Shown here: positions 1 through 9,714 of the stretch, piece after piece
Position numbering within the stretch: position 1 is the stretch's first letter
Layout of the letters: every line of letters begins with the position of its first letter
Source of the DNA: Rhynchopus euleeides
Taxonomy: Eukaryota; Euglenozoa; Diplonemea; Diplonemida; Diplonemidae
Length of the DNA: 64,000 nt
Assembly (NCBI GenBank): GCA_963210315.1
Contig: OY723275.1
Span: 1,736,001-1,800,000 of the forward strand
Direction: 5' to 3'
Program-made: the position numbers and the translations under genes
Notes under the pieces: model-generated
Databases searched by the model: none
Told to the model about the DNA's origin: nothing
The model's input: only the letters and a program-made list of their open reading frames with translations

Positions 1-1163
1 ACCCCCGATATCACCCATCACCAGAAGATACATGCCCTGGCCCAAAAAAATCGCAAAAAAGACAAAAACGCACGAACAAAAACCACGTGACACCCCCCCC
101 CCCCCCCGACAAAATCCAAACCGAACGTTGCCATTCCCGTGTGCAAGGGAGTGGGGGGGTGGGGAGGGGCGAGACGGCAGATTTGGTGGCTGTGTGAAGA
201 CACACCACCGCTAAAAAAACATGAGGGGGTGAAGGACAGCCGAGCGTCGGATCTGTGGTGAGGGTAATCAACGATACGCGGTGTGTGTGGGGAGGGGGAG
301 GGAGGGGGGGGGCGAGAGGGCCAAATGGGACGAAGGTGGGTGCCAGATGGTGGAGATGTGGTGCTTTTTCAAGGGGGAACAAGCCACCCCCACCCTCCGG
401 TCCTCCTGGGCCCTCGTGTTAACAACAGGTGAATGAAGGTTAGCCGCGGTGTGTGTGTGTGGGGGGGGGGGGGGAGGTTTTTACCAAAAGAAGAGGAGTG
501 ATAACAGAAGAGAGCAGCTAGAAATTTCTGTGTGGCTTTCTCCACTGGGGAGATAGGTCCCGCACGCCCAAAGGTTGCCCGATGTGAGGAGAGAGAGAGG
601 GGGGGGGGGATGGAGGGCAAACCCTGTGCCGGTGCGCCGTTTCACGGGAAAAGGCATGCACCACGCCGGACCCCCCCCCCCCTCCGAGCAAGATAAGCCG
701 TTTTCACAAAGCGGTTCATAAAATTGGCAGGACGAATGATGCGGACGGGTGAGTCGTTTTCACCACCCCCCAACTAAACCCAGCCCAGCCCCCAACCACC
801 CAATCCCCATTCTCTCTCTCTCTCCCTCGTCTACTTTGTATCGTATGCTACCACCCCGTGTATACCCCGCAATTATGTCACCCCCGAAAAAGGTGTTTAT
901 TGCGATAACCTGCTTATATATACCTGCTCAGGTCACGGTAAAAAAGACTGTTGGCAGCGCACGTATGGGCACCCATACACGCACAGGTGCGCACAAACAA
1001 ACGGCTTGTGCACACGAAGCAGACACCAGGTCTTTTTGTCACCCCCCCCCCCCGCCTGAAACAGCGGTGTTACCCTTCTGATTAACTTCTGAGAGAACGG
1101 GTCTCAGGCGCACCATTTGTGTCTCCCTCTCCCTTGCCTGTCCACGGCAATTGCCACGCATAC
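1..1163. other. Gene-free stretch with C- and G-runs
   Basis: Low-complexity DNA with several homopolymer C or G runs of about 10-17 bases and GT-rich patches. No reading frame here has convincing protein composition. I see no RNA gene or element ends. It is probably the intergenic region upstream of the first gene. Confidence 0.6.
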
Positions 1164-1201
1164 TTCCTCCACACACGCTTCCTCCCACTCTCTCCCAACA
1201 G
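1164..1201 (+). promoter_or_regulatory. Putative trans-splice acceptor
   Basis: A CT-rich tract ends in CCCAACAG at 1194-1201, about 123 bases upstream of the next start codon, with no other good acceptor between. This is the expected shape of a spliced-leader addition site. Assignment is inference, since no leader gene is visible. Confidence 0.4.
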
Positions 1202-1324
1202 GGGCGCCGGCTCCCCATGTGTTGCAAGCGGTGCGAGTTGCAGCAACACATGCCCTGAGCGCACGAGGCAGGCGCGGAGTCTGGAGTGCCCCGGTGGGGG
1301 AGTGGCCGCTGTTAAGCTGCTGCG

Positions 1325-2737
1325 ATGACGACCCCTCCAGAATCCCCGCAGCAGCGCCACAACAACCCCCAAGCCGAGCAGCGGCGTCTTGCGCAGAACA
1401 GCCGGGACTACACCCAGATATACTCCTACTTGCAGCAGCAGCTGCTGTATTTGAAGCGGAGGGTTTCCAGGCAAGATGCTGCCGTGCAGACCGACCTCCA
1501 GATCCCACTGGAACCGCTCGACGAGAACTGCCTCATGGATGTCTGCCGCGCGCTGTGCGATGAATACCGCAGGTCGCAGGGGGGTGATATCGACTTGTCG
1601 AATGTCCTGCACACCACCACCGCTGTCGCATCCTCCCCTGTGCACACAGAGGCCCCGGGCACACCACATTCACCGATGGACTCGTCTGTGGCGATGGCGA
1701 GGAGCGACAGGGTAGCATTGGGCAGCTCCCTCAGTGAGGGGGGTGTTGTGATGGAGTCCTCCGTCAAGATGGTAGGCCGTTCGATGACCAGCCGCTTCCA
1801 GTCGGATGAACAGCTCACCAAGGTGAAGGCGGAGAATGTGCAGGCGATGAAGGTTCTGGAGGCGAAGCTGAAGGGGCAGCATGATAATGCCATGGAGGAG
1901 GTGCAGCAGACGATGAAGATGGAGGCGGCGACGAGTCTGAAGAAGGCGGAGATGGTGTGGAAGCAGAGGGAGGAGCAGCTTCTCGCGGAGAAGCTGAAGA
2001 CTGCCGCTGTCGCGAAGTATGAAGCGACGGATCTGACGCAGAAGCTCGACGCGCTGAAGAAGATAGTCACAGGGCTTGAGCAGGAGCGTGATGGACTTCT
2101 GGAGACCATCCAAGCAAAGGATGCGCTGCTGTTCAACGCCCACAAGGATCACATAGAGTATAACGTGACCGAGAAGGAGAGGTCCGTTGAGGGGGCAGCG
2201 CGCATCTCTGCTGCGACGGCATCTCTTGTGCAGGTGCTGCAGCAGAAGGAGGTTGACCTGCATGAGGCCCGTTCGGCTGACCTGATCAGCAGGCTGAGTG
2301 CGACATTTGCGCTGCGGGAGTCGATTCTAACGCGGAGCGCGGAGGATGCGTTTGCGAAGCTGGCGGCTCTGCAGAGTGACCACGAGAACCTTCTGCGGCA
2401 GTATGTGACTGTGTCCGACACCATGTCGCGTGCTTTTGCCGAGAAGATTGTGATCCAGTGTTCCCACGGGTCCAAATCAGCGCGAAATGCCGGCGCGGCA
2501 GTCGACAAGACGAAGGGGTCTCGGATGGAGCTAGTGCCACCCCCGAAGCCCGAGCCGGAGGCGGCGCTGACCTGGCGGGCGTACCAGCAAGTTCCGCGTT
2601 CCCTTCCGGAGAAAGCGAAACGGGCCCCTGTGGCAACACCCACCCCGCCTCTCGCCACCCCACGGGTGGCGAGGACGATAGGCGTGCGTGTCCCCCGTCC
2701 GACAACATCGGCGTCGCATCGGTCGTCACCGGCATGA
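1325..2737 (+). CDS. Coiled-coil protein of unknown function (470 aa)
   Basis: A single open reading frame of 470 residues, family not recognised. Residues about 1-60 are Gln/Arg-rich and include a YLQQQLLYLKRR helix. Residues about 90-155 are Ser/Thr-rich and probably disordered. Residues about 160-380 form a long heptad-like region rich in Glu, Lys, Gln and Leu, predicted as coiled coil. The last ~90 residues are Pro/Ala/Arg-rich and basic. There is no signal peptide or membrane segment. Such proteins are common in flagellar or cytoskeletal structures, but nothing here fixes a location. The start is the first ATG after a likely splice acceptor at 1201. Codon use is GC-rich like its neighbours. 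Confidence 0.85.
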   Translation: MTTPPESPQQRHNNPQAEQRRLAQNSRDYTQIYSYLQQQLLYLKRRVSRQDAAVQTDLQIPLEPLDENCLMDVCRALCDEYRRSQGGDIDLSNVLHTTTAVASSPVHTEAPGTPHSPMDSSVAMARSDRVALGSSLSEGGVVMESSVKMVGRSMTSRFQSDEQLTKVKAENVQAMKVLEAKLKGQHDNAMEEVQQTMKMEAATSLKKAEMVWKQREEQLLAEKLKTAAVAKYEATDLTQKLDALKKIVTGLEQERDGLLETIQAKDALLFNAHKDHIEYNVTEKERSVEGAARISAATASLVQVLQQKEVDLHEARSADLISRLSATFALRESILTRSAEDAFAKLAALQSDHENLLRQYVTVSDTMSRAFAEKIVIQCSHGSKSARNAGAAVDKTKGSRMELVPPPKPEPEAALTWRAYQQVPRSLPEKAKRAPVATPTPPLATPRVARTIGVRVPRPTTSASHRSSPA

Positions 2738-2788
2738 CTGAAATGAAGCTTGCCATCACCCGCCCCACACCCCATCTACTTGCCAAGC

Positions 2789-2819
2789 GCCTTCCTCTTC
2801 TTTTGCCCTACCCCCACAG
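2789..2819 (+). promoter_or_regulatory. Putative trans-splice acceptor
   Basis: A pyrimidine tract runs into CCCCCACAG, ending at 2819, between the first gene's stop at 2737 and the next start at 3003. A second CT-rich stretch with AG directly precedes the ATG, so the exact site is ambiguous. Confidence 0.4.
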
Positions 2820-3002
2820 GGGCAGGGTTGCATTACCACACAGTAATTCCCTTTCACACACACACACACACCCATTGTGCAGACAGCCTCTCCTGTGCAT
2901 TACACCTGGGTGGGGAGTGACTGCAGCAAAAGGACCCACGTTGCCAGAGGGTGTTTGGTACCCCTTGTCTTTGATCCCCTCCCCCCTCCCACCCCCTCCA
3001 AG

Positions 3003-4358
3003 ATGAAGCGGAAACAGCCCTCCACCGCCGAGGAGCTCCCAGACGATGCCGCCCCATTCTCCTCCGCCGTTATCGACCTGGGCGCCTGGAAGGTGACTGC
3101 CGGGTTCAGCGGCGACGCCGCGCCCCAGTCCATCACTCCGACAGACCACGCGTGGCGCACAAACCTCACCCCAAACCGCCGCTTCGGACTCCGCCACCTC
3201 CAGCTCCCTGGGGAGGGCAGCACCGCCGACAGCTTCTGGGAGGGGGGCGAGCTGCAGCCGGAGAAGGCGGCTGCCAGCATCGACTCCATCCTGCGGCACA
3301 CCCTTGAGACCACGCCGGAGGACAGACCTCTCATGCTGGTCGACCCACCTGGGGTGACCGACGCGCAGCGCAGAGCCCTTGTGACTGCCCTCTTCGAGTC
3401 GGGCAGCCTGGAGGCCATCGGGATCGCAGGAGACGCACCCTGCGCCACATTCGCCGTGGGGGCGGAAAAAGCGCTTGTCGCCGATGCAGGCCACAGAGGG
3501 GCCCGATTCACAGTGGTGTACGAAGGGTACATCCTCCACCGCCCTTCGGTGTCTGTCGACTTCGGCGGGCTCCACGCCGGGCAGAATTGGATGGACTATG
3601 TCCTCTCCCCAGAGGGAGGGGGTCACGCAGTCCGCACCGAGCTGGACTTCATCCGCCGCAGCGGGAGGGCGATGTGCATCCTCCCTGTGTCGGGCAGCCC
3701 AGAACCCTCCGCTGCCGCCGGCGGGCCGGACCAGACACCCCTCCCCGAAGCGAGCGAGTCGGAGAAGGAGGTGCTGCGCGGGCTCGCCGCGGTGCACCCC
3801 TCCTTCAGGAGCGTGCTGGCGCAGCGCCACATCCACGCCCTCGCTGAGGGCTGTGCCGCAGCAGGAGAGGGCTGCGCTGCAAAGGCGTGGCAGCTCCCGG
3901 ATGGAGTGCGTTTGAACGTCTCCCCTGAGGCCCGCCTCCGGCTCGGCTCCGTGTATTTCATGGGGGGTGCGGACGTGAAGGGGGGGCGTGTTGCATCTGA
4001 GGTGGATGGGTCAGGGCTGAGGCATCCCCGATCGAGCTATGCCCGGGCGGCACTGCGGTGCATCGATGCCTGTGAGGTGCACCTGAGGCCGATGCTCTGT
4101 GCGAATGTGCTTCTGAAAGGTGGTGTGTCGCAGCAGCAGGGTTTTGCCGCGCAGTTTGAGAAGGACATGAGGGCGCTGCTGCCCAGCTCGGTGAGCTACA
4201 ACTGTCTGACCCAGCCGGGGGAGATGCCTGATCACACGTCGTGGCTGGGGGCATCGATTCTGGCCTCCACTTCTCTTTTCCTGCCACGCATGCTGACAAA
4301 GGCGGAGTATGACGAGGAAGGAGCTAGTGCGATCGACTCGCGTCTCGCCTTCTGCTGA
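3003..4358 (+). CDS. Divergent actin-related protein (451 aa)
   Basis: The N-terminal motif VIDLGAWKVTAGFSGDAAP (residues ~23-41) matches the first phosphate-binding region of actins (VVDxGSGxxKAGFAGDxAP). The C-terminus has an actin-like block, LLKGGVSQQQGFA, then SWLGASILASTSLF and KAEYDEEG, equivalent to the actin SGGxxxxPG, WIGGSILASLS and KxEYDE motifs. Length (451 aa against 375 for actin) reflects insertions, including an acidic, Pro-rich segment around residues 220-245. The middle is poorly conserved, so it is an actin-related protein rather than actin. The ARP subfamily (nuclear, dynactin or axonemal) cannot be chosen by eye. I start at 3003; an upstream extension to 2877 crosses the likely 5' leader and is not protein-like. 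Confidence 0.88.
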   Translation: MKRKQPSTAEELPDDAAPFSSAVIDLGAWKVTAGFSGDAAPQSITPTDHAWRTNLTPNRRFGLRHLQLPGEGSTADSFWEGGELQPEKAAASIDSILRHTLETTPEDRPLMLVDPPGVTDAQRRALVTALFESGSLEAIGIAGDAPCATFAVGAEKALVADAGHRGARFTVVYEGYILHRPSVSVDFGGLHAGQNWMDYVLSPEGGGHAVRTELDFIRRSGRAMCILPVSGSPEPSAAAGGPDQTPLPEASESEKEVLRGLAAVHPSFRSVLAQRHIHALAEGCAAAGEGCAAKAWQLPDGVRLNVSPEARLRLGSVYFMGGADVKGGRVASEVDGSGLRHPRSSYARAALRCIDACEVHLRPMLCANVLLKGGVSQQQGFAAQFEKDMRALLPSSVSYNCLTQPGEMPDHTSWLGASILASTSLFLPRMLTKAEYDEEGASAIDSRLAFC

Positions 4359-4520
4359 ACAGAGAAGTGGTGGGTGGTGGTGGGGGTGTGGCAAAACCTC
4401 CCTCCCGTCTCAAGTCAAGTGTTTCAGTTGGGCAGCTCTGTTGAGCTGTGTGAGAGGTCAAAAGTATACACATCGCAACGCCCGCTTTCTGTAATGTAGA
4501 ATCGCAAACCCCCCCCCCCC

Positions 4521-5119
4521 TAGGGCAGTGCTTGCAGAATACGCGTATTCTTCGAAAAAACCAAAATCTGCATACGTGCATACGTATGAATACGCATACG
4601 GCTCGAATACGCATACGGCTGGCAGGTCACCGGTGGAGGAGAGTGGGCCCGGTGCCTGTGCACGTCCTATCGTACTGTGGGCTAGGTTCTCAGTGCGCAG
4701 TGGACCCACGTACGTTGTTTCGGCCCCTGGGTACCTTGGGTCGGGGAAAGCCCATAAGTATGGGCCGGGCCCGACGGCCCATTTGGCTCCTGTACCAAGG
4801 TACTTGGTACATGTACCTGGGCCCAGATGGACCAAAATCTGATTTTCCCCCAACGGCCAAATCTGGCTCTCTGGGTGCGCATATGTCCCAAAAATGTGTT
4901 TCCGGGCATTTTTGGGCACAGTAGCGACGTTGTTCGTGTCAGAACAGCAGGAGGCACAGTGGACAGGCACCAAAGAGTGGCATGTGTGGGGGAAGCCCTG
5001 CCTGGCAGCGTACAGTGCAAAAGTATTAACAGACGTATGCAGGCGTTTTTTCGAAATCTGCATACGTGCATACGTATGAATACGCATACGTATGCCCGTA
5101 TTCGGCGAGCACTGCCCTA
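4521..5119. mobile_element. Element C1, TA-flanked foldback element
   Basis: A 599-bp unit begins TAGGGCAGTGCTTGC and ends with the near-exact inverse GCGAGCACTGCCCTA. Both ends carry subterminal copies of a GCATACGTGCATACGTATG motif. The left flank is a run of 12 C at 4509-4520. The right-hand TA (5118-5119) is also the first TA of element A1. There is no coding capacity. The form is that of a MITE with TA target duplication, as in Tc1/mariner-like elements; superfamily is inferred from the ends only. Confidence 0.75.
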
Positions 5120-5887
5120 GGGGGGGTCAAATGCCACCCTTTTACGTGGACAAACACGATTTTTCAAAAAAACCGGCGCAGAGGCCCCAAAGCCCCCGTA
5201 AACCCTCCAAACCCCCCCAGATCGGTCCGGAAACCCATCGAACCCCACTTTTCCACCATTCCGGGCACCTCAGGTGCCCGAATTGGGGTACCTAAATTTT
5301 GTGCCACCGTTTGGTACCGTACAGTGCCACTGTGTGGGAGGTTGGAAAAGAAAATGCCCCAACACACCACATCTGAGGGTTGCAATGCATGTTGCTTGCC
5401 AACCACGTCATCCGGTGGGTGTCAGGCGCTATGTAGGTGGCATTAGCCAGGTCTTCGATGTGTTCTGGCTTGTATATATACCTCCCTGCCTGCGGCACAG
5501 GCACTGCCTTTGTCCCCCACACCAGCCACAGAGAGCGTATTGTACTCGGTCCACGGTTGCTGATTCATTGTGATGCGTTGTATCCTCGAGTGAACGTCAC
5601 ACACTAGTGGCACCACCACCCGCCATCCGAGAGCTGTATTGACTTTGCGCGCTTCCGTTGTATTCACCTCGCCACGCATATTGCACCGTTCAGTACCAGT
5701 GCTCTTGGGCCAGGCAAAGTAGACCGCAGCAACTACCAATTCTGGCACAATGGGTACCACGACAGCGCACTTCATGTGTTCCCGGAATGTACAGCTCGTG
5801 TTGCTTTGGAGGGTTTACGGGGGCTTTGGGGCCTCTGCGCCGGTTTTTTGAAAAATCGTGTTTGTCACCCCCATTTGACCCCCCCTA
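5118..5887. mobile_element. Element A1, TA-flanked foldback element (short copy)
   Basis: A 770-bp unit begins TAGGGGGGGTCAAATG and ends in the inverse CATTTGACCCCCCCTA-like sequence. Its ends are inverted repeats of about 80-100 bp containing CGGCGCAGAGGCCCCAAAGC. It is closely related to A2 at 18555-19914. A 325-bp core (5482-5806) appears in A2 as its reverse complement. The two ends differ slightly (only the left has TTTTACGTGG), so orientation can be tracked. It is followed by 14 C before element B1. No transposase is encoded. Confidence 0.8.
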
Positions 5888-6022
5888 CCCCCCCCCCCCC
5901 CTAGGGCCCCGGATGTCCACACGGTGGGATCTTGTAAATTTTACATGTAAAAATACCGATTTTTACATGTATTATACATGTATAATACTTGCATGTCAAC
6001 TATTATACATGTATAATACATG

Positions 6023-6355
6023 TACCGTATACGTAAATATTTTGGAACGTAAATATTATGGAACGTAAATATTTTGGAACGCTGGTGGGTTGGCGTTCCA
6101 GATTTTTTTCGTTCCATAATATTTACAGGGCTTTCTGCGACTCGGGGACTTGGACCAGGTGATCGGACGGCATACAGAGTCCCTGACGGGACCTACTCGT
6201 GCACTTTTCGCGCGATTCCTGACGCAAGCCGTCCTCACCACCGAGTCCCCAACTGGCCCTGTAAATATTATGGAACGTAAATATTATGGAACGGACCGGC
6301 CAAAAATGGGCCCGTTCCATAATATTTACGTTCCATAATATTTACGTATACGGTA
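6023..6355 (+). mobile_element. Element D1, 333-bp TA-flanked foldback
   Basis: Ends are TACCGTATACGTAAATATT and its inverse. Subterminal GGAACG/CGTTCC boxes flank a GC-rich core that contains GGACTTGGACCAGG. It lies within the palindromic DNA of P1. Nearly identical copies occur at 6700, 7131 and 48332. The small frames it contains are not genes. Confidence 0.85.
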
Positions 6356-6699
6356 TATGCCTGAAATATACATGTAAAATACATGTATATCAAGTAAAAA
6401 TACATGTATAATACTTGCATGTCAACTATTATACATGTATTTTTACTTGATATACATGTATTTTACATGTATATTTCATGCATTTACATGTATTTTACAT
6501 GTATAATACTTGTCATGCAAGTATTATACATGTAAAATACTTGCACGACAAGTAAAATACATGTATAATACTTGCATGACAAGTAAAATACTTGCATGCA
6601 AGTAAAATACATGTATTTTACTTGCATGCAAGTATTTTACTTGTCATGCAAGTATTTTACATGTATAATACTTGCATGACAAGTATTATACATGTAAAA

Positions 6700-7048
6700 T
6701 ACCGTATACGTAAATATTTTGGAACGTAAATATTATGGAACGTAAATATTATGGAACGTAAATATTTTGGAACGCTGGTGGGTTGGCGTTCCAGATTTTT
6801 TTCGTTCCATAATATTTACAGGGCTTTCTGCGACTCGGGGACTTGGACCAGGTGATCGGACGGCATACAGAGTCCCTGACGGGACCTACTCGTGCACTTT
6901 TCGCGCGATTCCTGACGCAAGCCGTCCTCACCACCGAGTCCCCAACTGGCCCTGTAAATATTATGGAACGTAAATATTATGGAACGGACCGGCCAAAAAT
7001 GGGCCCGTTCCATAATATTTACGTTCCATAATATTTACGTATACGGTA
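6700..7048 (+). mobile_element. Element D2
   Basis: Second copy of D in P1, same orientation as D1. TA-flanked, with TACCGTATACG ends and an almost identical core. Its left end has one more TAAATATT-GGAACG unit than D1. Confidence 0.85.
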
Positions 7049-7130
7049 CATGTAAATGCATGAAATATACATGTAAAATACATGTATATCAAGTAAAAAT
7101 ACATGTATAATAGTTGACATGCAAGTATTA

Positions 7131-7479
7131 TACCGTATACGTAAATATTATGGAACGTAAATATTATGGAACGGGCCCATTTTTGGCCGGTCCGTTCCAT
7201 AATATTTACGTTCCATAATATTTACAGGGCCAGTTGGGGACTCGGTGGTGAGGACGGCTTGCGTCAGGAATCGCGCGAAAAGTGCACGAGTAGGTCCCGT
7301 CAGGGACTCTGTATGCCGTCCGATCACCTGGTCCAAGTCCCCGAGTCGCAGAAAGCCCTGTAAATATTATGGAACGAAAAAAATCTGGAACGCCAACCCA
7401 CCAGCGTTCCAAAATATTTACGTTCCATAATATTTACGTTCCATAATATTTACGTTCCAAAATATTTACGTATACGGTA
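7131..7479 (-). mobile_element. Element D3 (inverted copy)
   Basis: Third copy of D in P1, inverted relative to D1 and D2. With D2 it forms a large inverted pair around 7049-7130. Core sequence is nearly identical, so these copies are recent. Confidence 0.85.
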
Positions 7480-7820
7480 CATGTATTTTTACTTGATATA
7501 CATGTATTTTACATGTATATTTCAGGCATATACATGTATTATACATGTATAATAGTTGACATGCAAGTATTATACATGTATAATACATGTAAAAATCGGT
7601 ATTTTTACATGTAAAATTTACAAGATCCCACCGTGCATATAAAAAACTGTAATTTTTTTGAAATATCCAGGTCTGGAGGTCAACAGCGCAAAACCACCCC
7701 CAAACCCACCCCAGATATGAATTTCCGGAGGTTTTTACCCACTTTTGGGCCCACCAACACCCATTTTTGGCCAGTTTTTGGCTTTTTTGGCTTTTCTGGG
7801 TGAGTCCTGTGCAGGGTGGT

Positions 7821-9010
7821 TGCAGGGTCATTTTTGGGTAAAAATATGCATTTAACGCACCTCTGCTGGTCCTAGAGGCCCTGGATGGTCTACAATGTGC
7901 CCCAGGGATGCCTAGGGTACGTTTTTCACCCGAAACCCACCCAAAATGGGGTATAGTTGCCCAATTTTTGACATTTTTTCATGAAATTGGACCTACAACA
8001 TCGTTGCAGGGTCCTTTTCCTTGGGTAAAATTACGCATTTTCACATGCTTCTACTGGTCGTAGAGGCCCTGGATGATATACAATGTACCCCAGGGATGCC
8101 TAGGGTACGTTTTTCACGCGAAAAACACCCGAAATGGGGTCTAGTTGCCCAATTTTTGACATTTTTTCATGAAATTGGGACTTTTACCCCACATGGGCGA
8201 ATCCCCCATTGTTCACAGTTTTTTCAAAAAATTGGACGGAATTTAGGCAATTCGGTGTCGAAAACCTGTTCCAACAGGCCCGTACACCCCTTTTCGGGCA
8301 TACCCAGTGGTTTCTGGGTGGTTATAGGGTTGCAGGGTGCCTACAATACGGTTGCAGGGTGTGTGCAGGGTCCTACAACATCGCTGCAGGGTCCTTTTTT
8401 TTGGGTAAAAGTGTGCATTTTAACGCACCTCTACTGGTCGTAGAGGCCCTGGATGGTACACAATGTGCCCCAGGGATGCCTAGGGTACGTTTTTCACCCG
8501 AAAACCACCCAAAATGGGGTCTAGTTGCCCAATTTTTGACATTTTTTCAGAAAAATTGGGGCTGTTACCCTACACGGGCGAATCCCCCATTTTTCACAGT
8601 TTTTTCAAAATATCGGACTGAATTTGGGCAATTCGGTGTAGAAAACCTGTTCCGACAGGCCCATACACCCCATTTTAGGGCATACCCAGTGGTTTCTGGG
8701 TGGTTATAGGGTTGTAGGATGCCTACAACCTGGTTGCAGGGTGCTTGCAGGGTGGTTGCAGGGTCCTTTTTTTGGGTAAAAATACGCATTTTAACGCACC
8801 TCTACTGGTCGTAGAGGCCCGGGATGATATACAATGTACCCCAGGGATGCCTAGGGTACGTTTTTCACCCGAAAAACACCCGAAATGGGGTCTAGTTGCC
8901 CCGATTTTGTCATTTTTTCATGAAAATCGGGATTTTGCCCAAAATGGGCAAAATCCCCTTTTTTCACCGATTTTTCGAAAATTCTGACCGAAAATGGGCA
9001 ACTAAGTGTG
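7821..9010 (+). repeat. Tandem repeat array inside B1
   Basis: Four direct units, starting near 7821, 8005, 8384 and 8757. Each has a TTGGGTAAAA box, a GTAGAGGCCC(T/G)GGATG box and CCCAGGGATGCCTAGGGTAC. Full units are about 370 bp; the first and last are partial. B2 has only three, and its last unit joins the front of unit 3 to the back of unit 4, as expected from unequal recombination. Confidence 0.85.
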
Positions 9011-9138
9011 AAAAACCGGTTTCATTGGGTCCACAGACATATTTTTGAGGTGGGTACACCCATTGTAGGTGTCAAAAACCCTTGTTTGGGGTCGGAAAAA
9101 TTTTTATTACAATTTTTTCAAGTACATCCGGGCCCCTA

Positions 9139-9714
9139 CCCCCCCCCCCCCCCCTCCCCCTCTCTCTCGAATTTTCTGGGAGGTGGGCAGGCGTGTCTCA
9201 AGAGGGAAAGTCTCTAAAATTCCCAACCTCATGTGAGGGGTCGGGGTGGTGACTTTACCCCCCTCCTCCCCCGTCTCATTTGGTGTTCTTATGGACTGTC
9301 TCAAATCGCTTTGAAAAGCCTGGGTTGTAGATATTTTTGTAGACGAGTGCGGCAGCCTCTCTCCGAGGGGCTGCGGTGCGGTATGCCTGGAGACCACACA
9401 GAACGAACGGGCGGGGTATCGGGATCGAAGGTGGGTGGGGGGGGGGGGGAGAGTCGAGGATGTAGTGGTGCACACCATCTGTGCTTCTCGGCGCAAACAC
9501 ATCCAACGAGCAACTGCGGTGCCTGGAACACCCCATCACCCCACCCCGCCCGCCTCTCCCCCCTTCCAAAGGGCAGCCCCCTTAGCTCCTGAGACGCAGC
9601 TGTCATCTTGGGATCCCCCTGATCGCGCAAGGTCTTTGCTAACCCGATGTGTTCCGCGCCCCCGTCCCCTGCTGAGGCAACTCACACCACCACCCCACGG
9701 CAGACTCTGCAGCC
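9139..9714. other. Intergenic: C-run and 5' leader of the next gene
   Basis: It begins with the 16-C run that flanks B1, then CT-rich and G-rich low-complexity DNA. Possible trans-splice acceptors end at 9703 (CCCACGGCAG) and 9712, just before the start at 9715. No gene seen. Confidence 0.5.

Larger units (their letters stand above)
5920..7635. mobile_element. Element P1, long palindromic insertion in B1
   Basis: The ends CACGGTGGGATCTTG and CAAGATCCCACCGTG are perfect inverse copies. The body is almost wholly palindromic repeats built from ACATGTA, ACTTGCATG and AAGTAAAATAC motifs. It interrupts B1 between GGATGTCCA and CATATAAAA; B2 has the uninterrupted GGATGTCCATATAAAA at 46894-46909. 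The insertion therefore duplicated two bases, CA (5918-5919 and 7636-7637). It carries three D insertions. AT-rich composition contrasts sharply with the GC-rich host. No coding capacity. Confidence 0.9.
5902..9138. mobile_element. Element B1, TA-flanked element with internal tandem repeats, carrying P1
   Basis: It begins TAGGGCCCCGGATGT and ends ACATCCGGGCCCCTA, imperfect inverted ends bounded by TA. It sits between runs of 14 C and 16 C. It holds the 1716-bp insertion P1 near its left end. Without that, the body is about 1.5 kb of T- and A-rich sequence with four tandem units. A second copy, B2 at 46887-49072, lacks P at this site and proves the insertion. Reading frames inside are by-products of the tandem repeat and carry no recognised domain. 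Confidence 0.85.

Noticed and set aside
4511-5903. CCCTAGGG junctions as telomere (TTAGGG) remnants
   Set aside because: Only single CTAGGG or CCCTA occurrences at element ends, with no tandem TTAGGG units; TA flanks explain them.
6056-7430. Several identical 61-68-codon frames in the D copies, on both strands
   Set aside because: They are transposed non-coding foldback DNA; frames run through the terminal repeats.
8021-8987. Repeated 80-166-codon frames in B1 (and similar in B2)
   Set aside because: They recur because the DNA is a tandem repeat; the translations match each other only through DNA identity and have no domain.
7821-9010. Regular spacing suggesting a CRISPR array
   Set aside because: Units are ~370 bp direct repeats with no short conserved repeat and variable spacers, and the setting is eukaryotic.
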